NCBI RefSeq assembly: GCF_003340555.1
Contig: NZ_QPLJ01000021.1
Location: 1 to 64,000 of the forward strand
Reading direction: 5' to 3'
From: Jannaschia formosa
GTDB lineage: Bacteria > Pseudomonadota > Alphaproteobacteria > Rhodobacterales > Rhodobacteraceae
DNA length: 64,000 bases
The notes below the pieces were generated by a model. The model worked only from the letters and a program-made list of their open reading frames with translations, had not been told where the DNA came from and made no database searches. Shown one piece after another: positions 7,833-16,753 of this stretch. Numbering within the stretch: the stretch's first letter is position 1; each line of letters starts with the position of its first letter. A program made the translations under genes and the position numbers.

Positions 7833-7866
7833 GGCGCGGGCGCCGCGCGCGAGAGAGCCGGTCGCC

Positions 7867-8142
7867 TCAGCGCATTCCCAGCGCTTCCTTGTACATCTCG
7901 AGGATGGCCTCTTCCTCGGCGATGTCGTCGGCCTCGCGCTTCCGCAGCGCGATGATCTTGCGCATGATCTTCGTGTCGTAGCCGCGCCCCTTGGCCTCGG
8001 CCATGACCTCCTTGACTTGCTCGGCGAGGTCCTTCTTCTCCTGCTCCAGCCGCTCGACCCGCTCGATGAACTGACGCAGCTCGTCAGCCGTGACCTTGTA
8101 GCTGTCCGCCGGGCCGTCCTCGACCACCTTCAGTTCCGCCAT
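7867..8142 (-). CDS. gapR: GapR / DUF2312 nucleoid-associated protein
   Basis: 91 residues starting MAELKVV. The conserved core (ELRQFIERVERLEQEKKDLA, then EAKGRGYDTKIMRKIIALRK and EEEAILEMYKEALG) is the DUF2312 signature of GapR, a small coiled-coil protein that binds overtwisted AT-rich DNA ahead of replication and transcription and is widespread in alphaproteobacteria. An upstream in-frame extension exists, but the chosen ATG gives the family's normal length. Confidence 0.9.
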   Translation of the reverse strand: MAELKVVEDGPADSYKVTADELRQFIERVERLEQEKKDLAEQVKEVMAEAKGRGYDTKIMRKIIALRKREADDIAEEEAILEMYKEALGMR

Positions 8143-8225
8143 GTCCTCGCTCTCCGTTGTTCTTGTCCTTCCGGAGCCCGAGGGGTAGCGCCGGGCGCGG
8201 ATGGGCGCAACGCGGAGGACGCGGA

Positions 8226-8441
8226 ATGACGGCACTCGTGTGGATCGGAGCACTGCTGGCGCTCGCCGGGCTGGCGGGCCTTGGCTACTGCATCACCGTG
8301 GCCGTCCGCGCCCGGCGCGAGGGGCTGGAGGGCGCGGCGATGGAGGCGCGGCTGCGCAGGCTGGTCGCGCTGAACCTCGGCGCGCTGGCCGTCTCGACGC
8401 TGGGGCTGATGCTGGTGATTCTCGGCATCTTCCTCGGCTGA
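8226..8441 (+). CDS. Small two-TM membrane protein
   Basis: 71 residues from ATG 8226, with GGAGG ten bases upstream. It has two hydrophobic segments (VWIGALLALAGLAGLGYCIT and LGALAVSTLGLMLVILGIFL) joined by a charged loop with RARREGLEG. Such short conserved membrane proteins are common in Rhodobacterales; no function is known to me. It diverges from gapR with a gap of about 80 bases. Confidence 0.65.
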   Translation: MTALVWIGALLALAGLAGLGYCITVAVRARREGLEGAAMEARLRRLVALNLGALAVSTLGLMLVILGIFLG

Positions 8442-8473
8442 GGCAGGGCGGGCATCGCCGAGCGCGCCGTCCG

Positions 8474-8998
8474 TCAGGCGGCCGGGGGCTCCGGCGGGAC
8501 CTTCTCGCCGCGATCGAAGGCCTCCCACCCCTCGCCGGCGAAGACGTCGACGCCGAGCTGGACCAGCACGGGCGGGAAATCGGCCATGACCCAGTCGTCG
8601 ACGATCCGGCCGTCCATGACCTACCAGAAGTCCATGTAGCCGATCTCGACCCGCCTGCCCGTGGGCGCGACGCCCATGAAGGTGCCGCGATGGGTCGCTT
8701 CCTGCCGGCCGAAGGCAGCGGCTTATTCGCCCATGTAGAGCCGGGCCTCGTTCACGCAGACCTTGTCGCCGAAGGCCGCCTGGAACGGGGCCTGCCAAGT
8801 GCGCTGGAACGCCCGCAGGCCCTGCCTGGTCCCGCAGCCCGTGTTGCCGATCCGGCGGAAGCTCTCGGCGAAGAACTCGCCGATATCGGCGATGCGGTGG
8901 TCGTTGAGCCCGTCGATCATGCCCTCGATGACGCGGCGCGTCCCGGCGGTCTTCGACAGGGCGGTGTCGCGGGTCAGGACGGCCTCTTCGGGGCGGGC
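8474..8998 (-). pseudogene. SnoaL-like ester cyclase, two nonsense codons
   Basis: One minus-strand frame reads as a SnoaL/NTF2-fold cyclase: FFAESFRRIGNTGCGTRQGL, RTWQAPFQAAFGD, ATHRGTFMGVAPTGRRVEIG, YMDFW, DGRIVDDWVMADFPPVLVQL and GVDVFAGEGWEAFDRGE. It is interrupted by TAA at 8723-8725 and TAG at 8621-8623. The reading frame is otherwise kept, so the inactivation is recent or the stops are sequencing errors. No convincing start codon was found upstream of 8920. Confidence 0.75.
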
Positions 8999-9198
8999 GC
9001 CTCGCAGATCTTCTCCTTTACGGTCACGTTTCTGTGTGTTGATGGCGCACGCGCCGGCGGCTTAGTCGCGCGCCGCTTCCGGTCAAGGCGGCGGCCGGTC
9101 GCGCTGGCGAAATTCCCCTTCTTCTCAAGGCCGGGGCGCTTCCTATCTGGCGCTTCCGAGACGGCATCCGACCGTCCGAACCCAACTGGAGGATACTC

Positions 9199-9681
9199 AT
9201 GATCCGCAGAACCTTTCTCGCCCTGACCGCCACCGTCGCGATGACCGGATCGGCCTGGGCCGACGCCCACAGCATGGACATCGTCGACACCGCCGCGGCC
9301 GCGGGCGACTTCAGCACGCTGCTCGCCGCCGCCGAAGCCGCGGGCCTGGTCGAGACGCTGAAGGGCGAAGGTCCGTTCACCGTCTTCGCGCCGACCGACG
9401 CGGCCTTCGCGGCCCTGCCCGAGGGCACCGTCGACAACCTGCTGATGGAAGAGAACCGCGATCAGCTCGTCAACATCCTGACCTACCATGTCGTACCCGG
9501 CAAGGTCATGTCCGGCGACCTGAGCGACGGCATGGAAGCCACCGCCGTCAACGAGGGCACGCTGACGATCGGCACCGAGGGCGGCGTGACCGTCAACGAT
9601 GCGAACGTCGTCACCGCCGACATCGAGGCGTCGAACGGCGTCATTCACGTGATCGACTCGGTGCTGCTGCCCGAGGGCTGA
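9199..9681 (+). CDS. Secreted fasciclin-domain protein
   Basis: 160 residues with a signal peptide ([20 protein letters not shown], cleavage likely after ADA) and one fasciclin/beta-Ig-H3 domain. Typical blocks are [31 protein letters not shown] and [11 protein letters not shown]. Such proteins are periplasmic or surface-bound and are linked to adhesion or stress. AGGAT before the ATG serves as the ribosome site. A strong hairpin follows the stop. Confidence 0.9.
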   Translation: MIRRTFLALTATVAMTGSAWADAHSMDIVDTAAAAGDFSTLLAAAEAAGLVETLKGEGPFTVFAPTDAAFAALPEGTVDNLLMEENRDQLVNILTYHVVPGKVMSGDLSDGMEATAVNEGTLTIGTEGGVTVNDANVVTADIEASNGVIHVIDSVLLPEG

Positions 9682-9690
9682 ACCACGCCG

Positions 9691-9712
9691 CGAGGGGGCC
9701 ACGGCCCCCTCG
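9691..9712. terminator. Perfect hairpin after the fasciclin gene
   Basis: A ten-base stem, CGAGGGGGCC (9691-9700), pairs with GGCCCCCTCG (9703-9712) around a two-base loop. There is no T run on either side, so factor-independent termination is uncertain. Its position between converging frames suggests a bidirectional transcript end. Confidence 0.5.
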
Positions 9713-9719
9713 CACCCCC

Positions 9720-9956
9720 TCAGGCAGTCAGCCGCTCTCCGGTCTTCGCGTCGAAGAGATGGCAGATCGAGACGGGAACATGCGCCGAGAAAGGCGCCCT
9801 GATCTTCGTGCGGAACTCCTTCGGCGCCTTCACCACGACCAGCCCCCGCCCCGCGCGCACCGTCACCATCGTCGAATCCCCCAGCAGCTCCATCGTGCAG
9901 ACCGGAGCCTGGCCGCTCGGCCGCCCGACCGGCGCGGCGGGCCACTGACCCGCGCC
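9720..9956 (-). pseudogene. Sugar ABC transporter ATPase, C-terminal TOBE remnant
   Basis: The minus frame ending at TGA 9720-9722 reads ELLGDSTMVTVRAGRGLVVV, KAPKEFRTKIRAPFSAHV and ICHLFDAKTGERLTA. This is the TOBE tail of MalK/UgpC-type sugar ATPases. Upstream no Walker, signature or switch motifs occur in any frame, so only the tail survives. Confidence 0.6.
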
Positions 9957-10410
9957 GAAGGGCGGGAAAGGGTTGCGGCTCGACCCCGTTCCCGACCAGG
10001 GCAGCCTCGCGCGGGTCTTCGAGATGCACGAGGCGCTGCATGACTTCGACGGCCGGCACATCGGGTCGATGGACATGCGCCACCGGGCACCCGGCTTCTC
10101 CCACTGGGCGGGCGGCTTCATCGGGGATGGCCCATCTCCACGGCCACCCCCGGAGGGAGATCTGACGAGGCCAGCGGCCCGATTGGCCCCTGTTCCCCCA
10201 CCACAGGACGCGAGGACCGGAGGCATGGCCAGCGACGATGTCGGCCCCGGCGAGGTCGAGCTGAGGCAACGGCTCCGCCACCGGCAAGGTCCGGAAGACC
10301 TGCGGCCGGAAGATCACCCGCAAGCTCCAGGGCAGGCCGAAGCTCTCGTCTGAGGTCGAGGCAGCACAAACCCAGGCCCCCGCCGGGACCGCTCCTGCCT
10401 TCCTGTGGCC
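9957..10410. other. Apparently decayed stretch, no gene called
   Basis: Several long overlapping open frames exist on both strands, as expected in GC-rich DNA, but none has recognisable motifs or a good start. It probably represents the eroded front part of the ABC ATPase gene and flanking sequence. Confidence 0.35.
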
Positions 10411-10459
10411 GAAAATACTCCGGGGGGAGTCGCCGAAGGCGGCGGGGGCAGAGCCCCCC
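10411..10459. repeat. Rhodobacterales-type intergenic hairpin repeat
   Basis: The stretch GGCCGAAAATACTCCGGGGG, followed by a small hairpin with GCCGAAGGC and then GGGGGC-AGA-GCCCCC (10444-10458), matches an element I know from 3' ends of genes in Rhodobacter and Paracoccus relatives. Read on the minus strand it directly follows maeB and may form the transcript end. Confidence 0.55.
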
Positions 10460-10465
10460 TCCCCC

Positions 10466-12754
10466 TCAGCCGTAATGCGCCACCGGCGTCCCGGCCAGCG
10501 CGGCGACGTTCAGCAGTCCCCGCGCCGTGATCGACGGGGTCACGATCTGCGCCTTGTTGCCCATCCCCATCAGGAGCGGTCCGACCTCCAGCCCGCCGGC
10601 CCGGGCCTTCAGGATGTTGCGCGTCGCCCCCGCCGCGTCGGTCGAGGCGAAGACCAGCACGTTGGCCGCGCCTTCCATCCGGTTCTCGGGCAGGAAGCGC
10701 GCGCGCAATTCGGGGTCGAGCGCGGCGTCGACGTTCATCTCGCCCTCGTACTCGAAATCCAGCGCCATCCCGTCGAGCCGGGCCAGCGCGGCCCGCATCG
10801 TGCGCCCCGAGGCCGAGTCGAGATTGCCGAACTGCGAGGCCGAGCAGAGCGCGATCTTCGGCGCGATCCCGAAGCGGCGGACATGGCGCGCGCAGGCGAT
10901 CACCGTCTCGGCGATCTGCTCGGGCGTGGGCTGGGCATGGACATGCGTGTCCGCGATGAAGAGCGGCCCGTCCTCCAGGATGATGAGCGACAGCGCGCCC
11001 ACCGGGTGCAGCCCGTCCTGACCCAGCACCTCGCTGACATAGCGCAGATGCCAGAGGAACTGGCCGAAGGTCCCGCAGATCATCGAATCCGCCTCGCCGC
11101 GCTGGACCATCACCGCGGCGATGGCGGTCGTGTTCGTGCGCATGACGGCGCGGGCCAGGTCCGGCGCCATGCCGCGCCGGGCCATCAGCTGATGATAGGT
11201 CCCCCAGTAGTCGCGGTAGCGCGGGTCGTTCTCGGGGTTCACGATCTCAACGTTGCGGCCCGGCTCCAGCGTCAGCCCGGCGCGGGCGACGCGGGTCGCG
11301 ATGACGTCGGGTCGGCCGATCAGGATGGGGATGTCGGTCGTCTCTTCCATGATCGCCTGGCTGGCGCGCAGCACCCGCTCGTCCTCGCCCTCGGCGAAGA
11401 CGATGCGGCGCTCGGCCTGGGCGGCGGCGGCGAAGACGGGGCGCATGATCAGCGCGGACCGGAAGACGCTCGCGTCGAGATGCGCCTTGTAGGCGGCGAG
11501 GTCCTCGATCGGGCGGCGGGCGACCCCGCTCTCCATTGCGGCCTTCGCGACGGCCGAGGCGACGACGCCCATCAGCCGCGGGTCGAAGGGCTTGGGAATG
11601 AGGTAGTCGGGGCCGAAGGTCAGCTCCTCCTCCTTGTAGGCGGCGGCGGCCTCGGCGCTGGTCGTGGCGCGGGCGAGCGCCGCGATCCCCTCGACGCAGC
11701 CGACCTTCATCTCCTCGTTGATCTCGGTCGCGCCGACATCGAGCGCGCCGCGGAAGATGAAGGGGAAACAGAGGACGTTGTTGACCTGGTTCGGGTGATC
11801 CGACCGCCCCGTCGCGATGATCGCTTCGGGAGCGACGCGCCGGGCTTCCGCATAGGCGATCTCGGGGTTCGGGTTGGCGAGCGCGAAGAGGATCGGCCGC
11901 TCGGCCATCGCCTCGACCATCCCGGGCTTCAGCACGCCCGGCCCCGACAGGCCGAGGAACAGGTCGGCCCCCCCGATCACGTCGGCCAGCCCGCGCGCCC
12001 CGCCCGGCTGGGCGAAGGCGGCCTTCTGCGGGGTCATGTCCACCTCCCGCCCCTCGTGCACCAGTCCGTGCAGGTCGCAGAGCCAGACGTTCTCGCGCCG
12101 CACGCCCAGCGTCAGAAGCATGTTGAGGCAGGCGATCCCCGCCGCGCCGCCCCCGGTCGAGACGACCTTGATCTCCTCCCAGCGCCGCCCGGTCAGGCGC
12201 AGCGCGTTCAGCGCGGCCGCGCCGACGACGATGGCGGTGCCGTGCTGGTCGTCGTGGAAGACCGGGATGTTCATCCGCTCGCGGCAGAGCTTCTCGACCA
12301 CGAAGCAGTCGGGCGCCTTGATGTCCTCCAGGTTGATCGCGCCGAAGGTCGGCTCCAGCGCGCAGACGATGTCGGCCAGGCGCTCGGGATCGCTCTCGTT
12401 CACCTCGATGTCGAAGCAGTCGATATTGGCGAACTTCTTGAACAGGACCGCCTTGCCCTCCATCACCGGCTTCGAGGCCAGCGCGCCGATATTGCCCAGC
12501 CCCAGCACCGCCGTTCCGTTCGAGACGACGGCGACGAGGTTCCCGCGCGCGGTATAGTCGGCGGCGGCGTCCGGGTCGTCGCGGATTGCGAGCGAGGCCT
12601 CGGCCACGCCGGGCGAATAGGCCCGTGACAGGTCCCGCCCGTTTGCCAGCGGCTTGGTGGCGCGGATCTCCAGCTTCCCGGGCTTGGGATAGCGGTGATA
12701 GTCCAGCGCGGCCTGTCGCAGGGCCGCGAGGTGGTCTTCGGTCCGGTCGGTCAT
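10466..12754 (-). CDS. maeB: NADP-dependent malic enzyme with phosphotransacetylase-like domain
   Basis: 762 residues, the normal length of MaeB. The N-terminal malic domain includes [28 protein letters not shown] and [17 protein letters not shown]; the NAD(P)-binding half includes [18 protein letters not shown] and [16 protein letters not shown]. From about residue 430 a PTA_PTB domain follows ([36 protein letters not shown]) that usually has a regulatory role. It catalyses oxidative decarboxylation of malate to pyruvate in the cytoplasm. The first ATG giving the standard [20 protein letters not shown] start was chosen; the frame extends further upstream as shadow. Confidence 0.95.
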   Translation of the reverse strand: MTDRTEDHLAALRQAALDYHRYPKPGKLEIRATKPLANGRDLSRAYSPGVAEASLAIRDDPDAAADYTARGNLVAVVSNGTAVLGLGNIGALASKPVMEGKAVLFKKFANIDCFDIEVNESDPERLADIVCALEPTFGAINLEDIKAPDCFVVEKLCRERMNIPVFHDDQHGTAIVVGAAALNALRLTGRRWEEIKVVSTGGGAAGIACLNMLLTLGVRRENVWLCDLHGLVHEGREVDMTPQKAAFAQPGGARGLADVIGGADLFLGLSGPGVLKPGMVEAMAERPILFALANPNPEIAYAEARRVAPEAIIATGRSDHPNQVNNVLCFPFIFRGALDVGATEINEEMKVGCVEGIAALARATTSAEAAAAYKEEELTFGPDYLIPKPFDPRLMGVVASAVAKAAMESGVARRPIEDLAAYKAHLDASVFRSALIMRPVFAAAAQAERRIVFAEGEDERVLRASQAIMEETTDIPILIGRPDVIATRVARAGLTLEPGRNVEIVNPENDPRYRDYWGTYHQLMARRGMAPDLARAVMRTNTTAIAAVMVQRGEADSMICGTFGQFLWHLRYVSEVLGQDGLHPVGALSLIILEDGPLFIADTHVHAQPTPEQIAETVIACARHVRRFGIAPKIALCSASQFGNLDSASGRTMRAALARLDGMALDFEYEGEMNVDAALDPELRARFLPENRMEGAANVLVFASTDAAGATRNILKARAGGLEVGPLLMGMGNKAQIVTPSITARGLLNVAALAGTPVAHYG

Positions 12755-12866
12755 CGTCGTCTCTCTCCCTGCCCCCGGCTGCCGGACTAGCATCCGCCGC
12801 GCCCCGCCTGCCAGCGGCTTCGTCCCGGCTCTGGACGCCGGGCGGGCCGCGTGATCCGCTGGCGGC

Positions 12867-13886
12867 ATGGACGATGATACCGAACTCGTGCTGGCCGCCC
12901 CCGATTTCGGGGCCGAGCTGGCCTTCTGGACCGGGCGCGGCTGGCGCCTCGAGGCGATCTGGCCCGCCGACGACCCGCAGGTCGCGCGGCTGGGCGGCTC
13001 GCCCCGCCTGCGGCTGGAGCGGGCGGCGCAGGGCAGCGCCACGTTGCGCATGGCCGGGGGCGCGCCCGCCACCTCCCCCGCCGGTCACCGGATCGAGACC
13101 GGTCCCGCCGTGCCGGCCTACGCCCTGCCCGAGGTGCAGACCGGCTTCGGCCTGCGCCGCCTCGCCGACGGCGACCCCTGGATGATCGGGCGGGCCGGGA
13201 TGCACTACCGCGACCTCGTGCCGGACCGGCTGGGCGGGGCGATCATCGCCAGCCATATCCGCATCCCCGATGGCGGGCCGGTGCCCGACATGGTCCATTA
13301 CCACACGATCGGGTTCCAGCTGATCTGGTGCTACAGGGGCTGGGTCGACCTCGTCTACGAGGACCAGGGCCCGCCCTTCCGCCTGACCGCCGGGTCCTGC
13401 GTGATCCAGCCGCCCGAGATCCGGCACCGGGTGCTGCACGCCTCCGACGGGATCGAGGTGGTCGAGATCGGCGTGCCCGCCGTGCATGTCACCACCATCG
13501 ACCACGCGATGGAGCTTCCGAACGGCCCGGCCGTCCCCGGAAGGCGCTTCCAGGGCCAGCGCTTCGTTCACCACCGGGCCGAGGGCGCCCCTTGGGCCCC
13601 GGCGACGCCCGGCTTCGCCGCGCGCGAGACGGGGATCGCCGAGGCGACCGGCGGGGTGGCCGGGGTGCGCTTGTTGCGGACCGAAGGCGCCGAGGCGCGG
13701 TTCACGCCCGAGGCCGAGATTCATTTCGCCTTCGTGCTGGAAGGCGCGCTGACGCTGGAGGCAGGCGGCGGACGGCACCGCGTCGGCCCCGCCGACGCCT
13801 TCGTGCTCCCGCCCGGAGAGGAGGTCGCCATGACCGGGATCGACCCGGGGACGGAGCTGCTGGAGGTGACCCTGCCCGGACGCTGA
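12867..13886 (+). CDS. Two-cupin-domain protein
   Basis: 339 residues without signal peptide. A first beta-barrel region carries MVHYHTIGFQLIWCYRGWVD and SCVIQPPEIRHRVLHASDG, a cupin metal-site pattern with His residues. A second barrel near the C-terminus has HFAFVLEGALTLEAGG and ADAFVLPPGEEVAMTG, but it lacks the usual His cluster. The first ~90 residues (TELVLAAPDFGAELAFWTGR) recall a glyoxalase-like fold. Bicupins of this type act as dioxygenases, isomerases or sugar-binding proteins; the substrate cannot be read here. Confidence 0.65.
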   Translation: MDDDTELVLAAPDFGAELAFWTGRGWRLEAIWPADDPQVARLGGSPRLRLERAAQGSATLRMAGGAPATSPAGHRIETGPAVPAYALPEVQTGFGLRRLADGDPWMIGRAGMHYRDLVPDRLGGAIIASHIRIPDGGPVPDMVHYHTIGFQLIWCYRGWVDLVYEDQGPPFRLTAGSCVIQPPEIRHRVLHASDGIEVVEIGVPAVHVTTIDHAMELPNGPAVPGRRFQGQRFVHHRAEGAPWAPATPGFAARETGIAEATGGVAGVRLLRTEGAEARFTPEAEIHFAFVLEGALTLEAGGGRHRVGPADAFVLPPGEEVAMTGIDPGTELLEVTLPGR

Positions 13887-13896
13887 CGGCGCCGTC

Positions 13897-14436
13897 TCAG
13901 GCCTTGCCGGGACCGCCGCGCAGGTCGGGCGGCAGCAGGTCCTCGAAGGGCTGGGTCATCCGGCGGCTTTCGGCGATGCAGAGCAGGATCTGGTTGCGCG
14001 TCAGCGCCAGCCCCTCGATCTGCCGGAAGTCCCTGGCGTTCGACAGGTAGAGCCCGACCGTCGAGAGCACCTGCCTGTCCGACAGCTCCATCGCCTCGCG
14101 GAGATACCAGGCCATGACCTCCGCCTCGGTCTGCCCGATCAGCGCGGCATGGTCCGCCGCCCAGCCGTCGGGACAGAGCCCGCCCTCGAAATCGGCGGCG
14201 ACGGCGGCCTTGCGCAGCGCCTCCTCGGTCAGCACGACCGGCACCAGCGTCGCCTGCGCGACGGTCACGCCCAGCGCCAGCGCCATGCCGGCCAGGCCCA
14301 TCCCCATGCACAGCGCCTCGGTCCGCGACGCGTCCCGCAGCTGCGCCCGAAGCCCCGCGACCCCCGCCGTCACGACACCCGCAAGCTGGCCGGCCAGGGA
14401 CCGGGGCGCAGAGTCGGAACGGGTAACATGCGTCAT
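13897..14436 (-). CDS. Hypothetical protein with one TM segment
   Basis: 179 residues starting MTHVTRSDSAPRSLAGQL. A hydrophobic segment (GMGLAGMALALGVTVAQATL) may anchor it. The rest is soluble and helical, with DGWAADHAALIGQTEAEVMA and LSTVGLYLSNARDFRQIEGL. No family recognised. An upstream ATG at 14553 would add 39 residues reaching into the divergent promoter region, so the shorter start is preferred. It ends 10 bases from the convergent cupin gene. Confidence 0.55.
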   Translation of the reverse strand: MTHVTRSDSAPRSLAGQLAGVVTAGVAGLRAQLRDASRTEALCMGMGLAGMALALGVTVAQATLVPVVLTEEALRKAAVAADFEGGLCPDGWAADHAALIGQTEAEVMAWYLREAMELSDRQVLSTVGLYLSNARDFRQIEGLALTRNQILLCIAESRRMTQPFEDLLPPDLRGGPGKA

Positions 14437-14612
14437 TCGGGCGACACCAAGAGCATAACGTGACCGATTTGGCACGTAATTGGGGCTAAAATGTGGCAAA
14501 TCCCCCGGCCATTGTCGCCACGGACGCACCCGAATGCCCTTCGCGCATGGCATCGTTCAGCAAGACGAAACAGCCAATGGCCAAATGCGGCGAAGCGGTG
14601 TCTTTAGCGCCC

Positions 14613-15512
14613 ATGTCGCTCTGGATCTTCGCCACGCTCTTCGCCGCCTCCGTCCAGGCGATCCGGTTCTACCTCCAGAAGCGGCTTTCGAGCGCCGGGC
14701 TCAGCCCGGCCGCGGCGACCTTCGCGCGTTTCGTCTATGCGCCCCTGCCCATCGCGCTGGGCATTGCCGCCTGGGCGATCTGGTCCGAGGCCGCCTTGCC
14801 CGCGATCGGCCCCGGCTTCTGGCCCTTCGCGCTGGCGGGCGGGGTCGCGCAGATCCTGGCCACGGTCTGCGTGGTGGCGCTCTTCGCGCGGCGCAACTTC
14901 GCGGTCGGCATCGCCTTCTCGAAGACGGCGGTGCTGCTGACGGTGGTGACCGGCTTCCTGCTGCTCGGAGAGCTGGTGACCCTGCCCGCGCTCGCCGCGA
15001 TGGCGCTGGGCTTCGTCGGCGTGCTGCTGCTGTCGCTGCCTTCGGCGGGCGGGCTGCGCGGCAATCCGTTCAACGCGGCCTCGGCGCTGGGGCTCGCCTC
15101 GGGCGTGTTCTTCTCGGTCTCGGCGGTGGGCTACCGGGGCGCCTCGCTCGCCATCGAGACCGACGCGGCGCTGCTGCGCGCCGCGATGACGCTGTGCTTC
15201 GTGACGCTGGTGCAGACGGCGCTGCTGGCCGCCTGGCTGGCCGCACGGGACCGCGCGGGGCTCGTCGCGGTGTTCCGCGGCTGGCGCGCGACGGCGCTGG
15301 TTGGGCTGACCTCGATGCTGGGCTCGCTGGGCTGGTTCACCGCCTACACGCTGCAGACCGCGGCCTATGTGAACGCGGTGGGCCAGATCGAGCTGGTGCT
15401 GTCGATGCTGATCTCGCGCTTCGCCCTGGGCGAACGGCAATCGCCGCGAGAGCTGGCGGGCATCTGGCTGGTGGGGCTGAGCGTGGCCGGGCTGATCCTG
15501 CTGCGGGCCTGA
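14613..15512 (+). CDS. EamA/DMT-family transporter
   Basis: 299 residues beginning MSLWIFATLFAASVQAIRFY, with about ten hydrophobic segments arranged as two EamA halves (first to about residue 135, second LGLASGVFFSVSAVGYRGAS to the end). Family landmarks are the GFLLLGELVTLPALAAMALG block and its counterpart ISRFALGERQSPRELAGIWL. Inner-membrane drug/metabolite exporter; substrate unknown. The frame is open to 14493, but the chosen start puts the first TM at the N-terminus as usual. Confidence 0.8.
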   Translation: MSLWIFATLFAASVQAIRFYLQKRLSSAGLSPAAATFARFVYAPLPIALGIAAWAIWSEAALPAIGPGFWPFALAGGVAQILATVCVVALFARRNFAVGIAFSKTAVLLTVVTGFLLLGELVTLPALAAMALGFVGVLLLSLPSAGGLRGNPFNAASALGLASGVFFSVSAVGYRGASLAIETDAALLRAAMTLCFVTLVQTALLAAWLAARDRAGLVAVFRGWRATALVGLTSMLGSLGWFTAYTLQTAAYVNAVGQIELVLSMLISRFALGERQSPRELAGIWLVGLSVAGLILLRA

Positions 15513-15549
15513 CGCGCGGCGGCCGTCCCTGGCCTCCGCCGCCCCGGGC

Positions 15550-16194
15550 CTAGAGGCGCGAGAAGACCGACCGCTCGCCCGAGTTGTCGAAGAACGGCAC
15601 ACCCGGCGCGTCCGACCCCGCGACGATGGCGGCGATCTCCTCCAGCACGACCTCGGTGATGAAGGGCATGTCCAGCGCCCGCGCCTCGGCCAGCGGCACC
15701 CAGTGCAAGTAACTCAATTCGTCCTCGGCGGCCGAGAAGTCGTCGGGATCGCCGACCACGGCCTCGGCCGGGGCCAGCAGGAAGCGCGCGTCGAAACGGC
15801 GGGGCCGGCCCGGCGGGGTGATCGCCCGGAACACGAAGCGCAGCGCGCCCGCGTCGGGCGCGTGGCCCTCGAAGCCGGGCCAGGGCGGGCTGTCGGGACC
15901 GGGCCGGGCGACGATCTGCCCGGTCTCCTCGGCCAGCTCGCGCAGGGCGGCGGCGGCGATGGCCTCGGGCGCGCGGGTGCTGCGTGCGGCCAGCGCCTCC
16001 CGCACGGCGGGGGCGAGCGGCCGGGCCAGCGCCACCTCGGCGTCGCCCGGATCGACCGCCCCGCCGGGGAACACGAATTTCGACGGCATGAAGACCGCCT
16101 TGGCCCCCCGCTGCCCCATCAGCACCGACGGCCCCTCGGGCCCTTCGCGCAGAAGGACGAGCGTCGCCGCGTCGCGGATCGGGACCTCGGTCAC
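15550..16194 (-). CDS. NUDIX hydrolase
   Basis: 214 residues from GTG 16194. The phosphate-cleaving domain has KFVFPGGAVDPGDAEVAL and the core EALAARSTRAPEAIAAAALR followed by ELAEETG. The Nudix box is stretched between the G element and the REx2EE part (here RELAEETG), as in the CoA-pyrophosphatase-like NUDT19 branch. Its start overlaps the stop of the DUF983 gene (GTGA), so the two are translationally coupled. Confidence 0.8.
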   Translation of the reverse strand: MTEVPIRDAATLVLLREGPEGPSVLMGQRGAKAVFMPSKFVFPGGAVDPGDAEVALARPLAPAVREALAARSTRAPEAIAAAALRELAEETGQIVARPGPDSPPWPGFEGHAPDAGALRFVFRAITPPGRPRRFDARFLLAPAEAVVGDPDDFSAAEDELSYLHWVPLAEARALDMPFITEVVLEEIAAIVAGSDAPGVPFFDNSGERSVFSRL

Positions 16195-16634
16195 GACCGG
16201 CCGAACCCGTGCATCCGGTTGGCCCATTGCACGCCCACGATCAGACCCTTGAGCCGCGGCAGGAACCACAGCGACAGCGCCACCGAGGCGACCATGAAGA
16301 TCGCCATGAAGGTGTAGGGATCGGGCTCGAAGGCGACGTAGAACCACAGCATCGCGGGGCCGATGATGTGGCCCACGACCAGCAGCGTCAGATAGGGCGG
16401 GCCGTCGTCGGCGCGGTGATGGTGCAGCTCCTCCTGGCAGACGGGGCAGGTATCGCGCACCTTCAGGTAGCCCTTCATCAGCGGGCCGGAGCCGCAGGAG
16501 GGGCAGCGCCGCCGCCATCCTCTCAGTACCGCCTGCCCGGTCGGGCGCGGCGCCGCGCCATCGGCGTCGGGCCCGTCGGAGGCGGTGTCGGGGGCGGCAT
16601 CGAGGTCTGGATCGGTCCGGGCGAGATCACGCAT
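16191..16634 (-). CDS. DUF983 membrane protein with zinc ribbon
   Basis: 147 residues. A double CxxC zinc ribbon (RRRCPSCGSGPLMKGYLKVR, then DTCPVCQEELHHHRADDGPP) precedes two transmembrane segments (YLTLLVVGHIIGPAMLWFYV and YTFMAIFMVASVALSLWFLP) and the conserved end LKGLIVGVQWANRMHGFG. This is the DUF983 family, widespread in alphaproteobacteria and of unknown function. The N-terminal ~35 residues are acidic and variable. It overlaps the NUDIX gene by four bases. Confidence 0.85.
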   Translation of the reverse strand: MRDLARTDPDLDAAPDTASDGPDADGAAPRPTGQAVLRGWRRRCPSCGSGPLMKGYLKVRDTCPVCQEELHHHRADDGPPYLTLLVVGHIIGPAMLWFYVAFEPDPYTFMAIFMVASVALSLWFLPRLKGLIVGVQWANRMHGFGRS

Positions 16635-16753
16635 CTGTGTCTCCTTTCCCGAGGCACCTAGCCTGCCCGGACCCCACCTTCCAGATGACAGGATGGCCCT
16701 GGGTGGAAAAGTCGCGCATGCGCCCGCCCGTCCGCCCGGCGCGCCCCCCGGGT

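Noticed and set aside
8621-8725. Stop-codon readthrough or recoding in the SnoaL-like gene
   Set aside because: The two stops differ (TAA and TAG), neither is TGA, and no recoding structure was evident; pseudogene or sequence error is simpler.
11247-13778. An 843-codon minus-strand frame overlapping maeB and the cupin gene
   Set aside because: Its product is Arg/Gly/Ala-rich shadow sequence; maeB is clear in another frame of the same strand.
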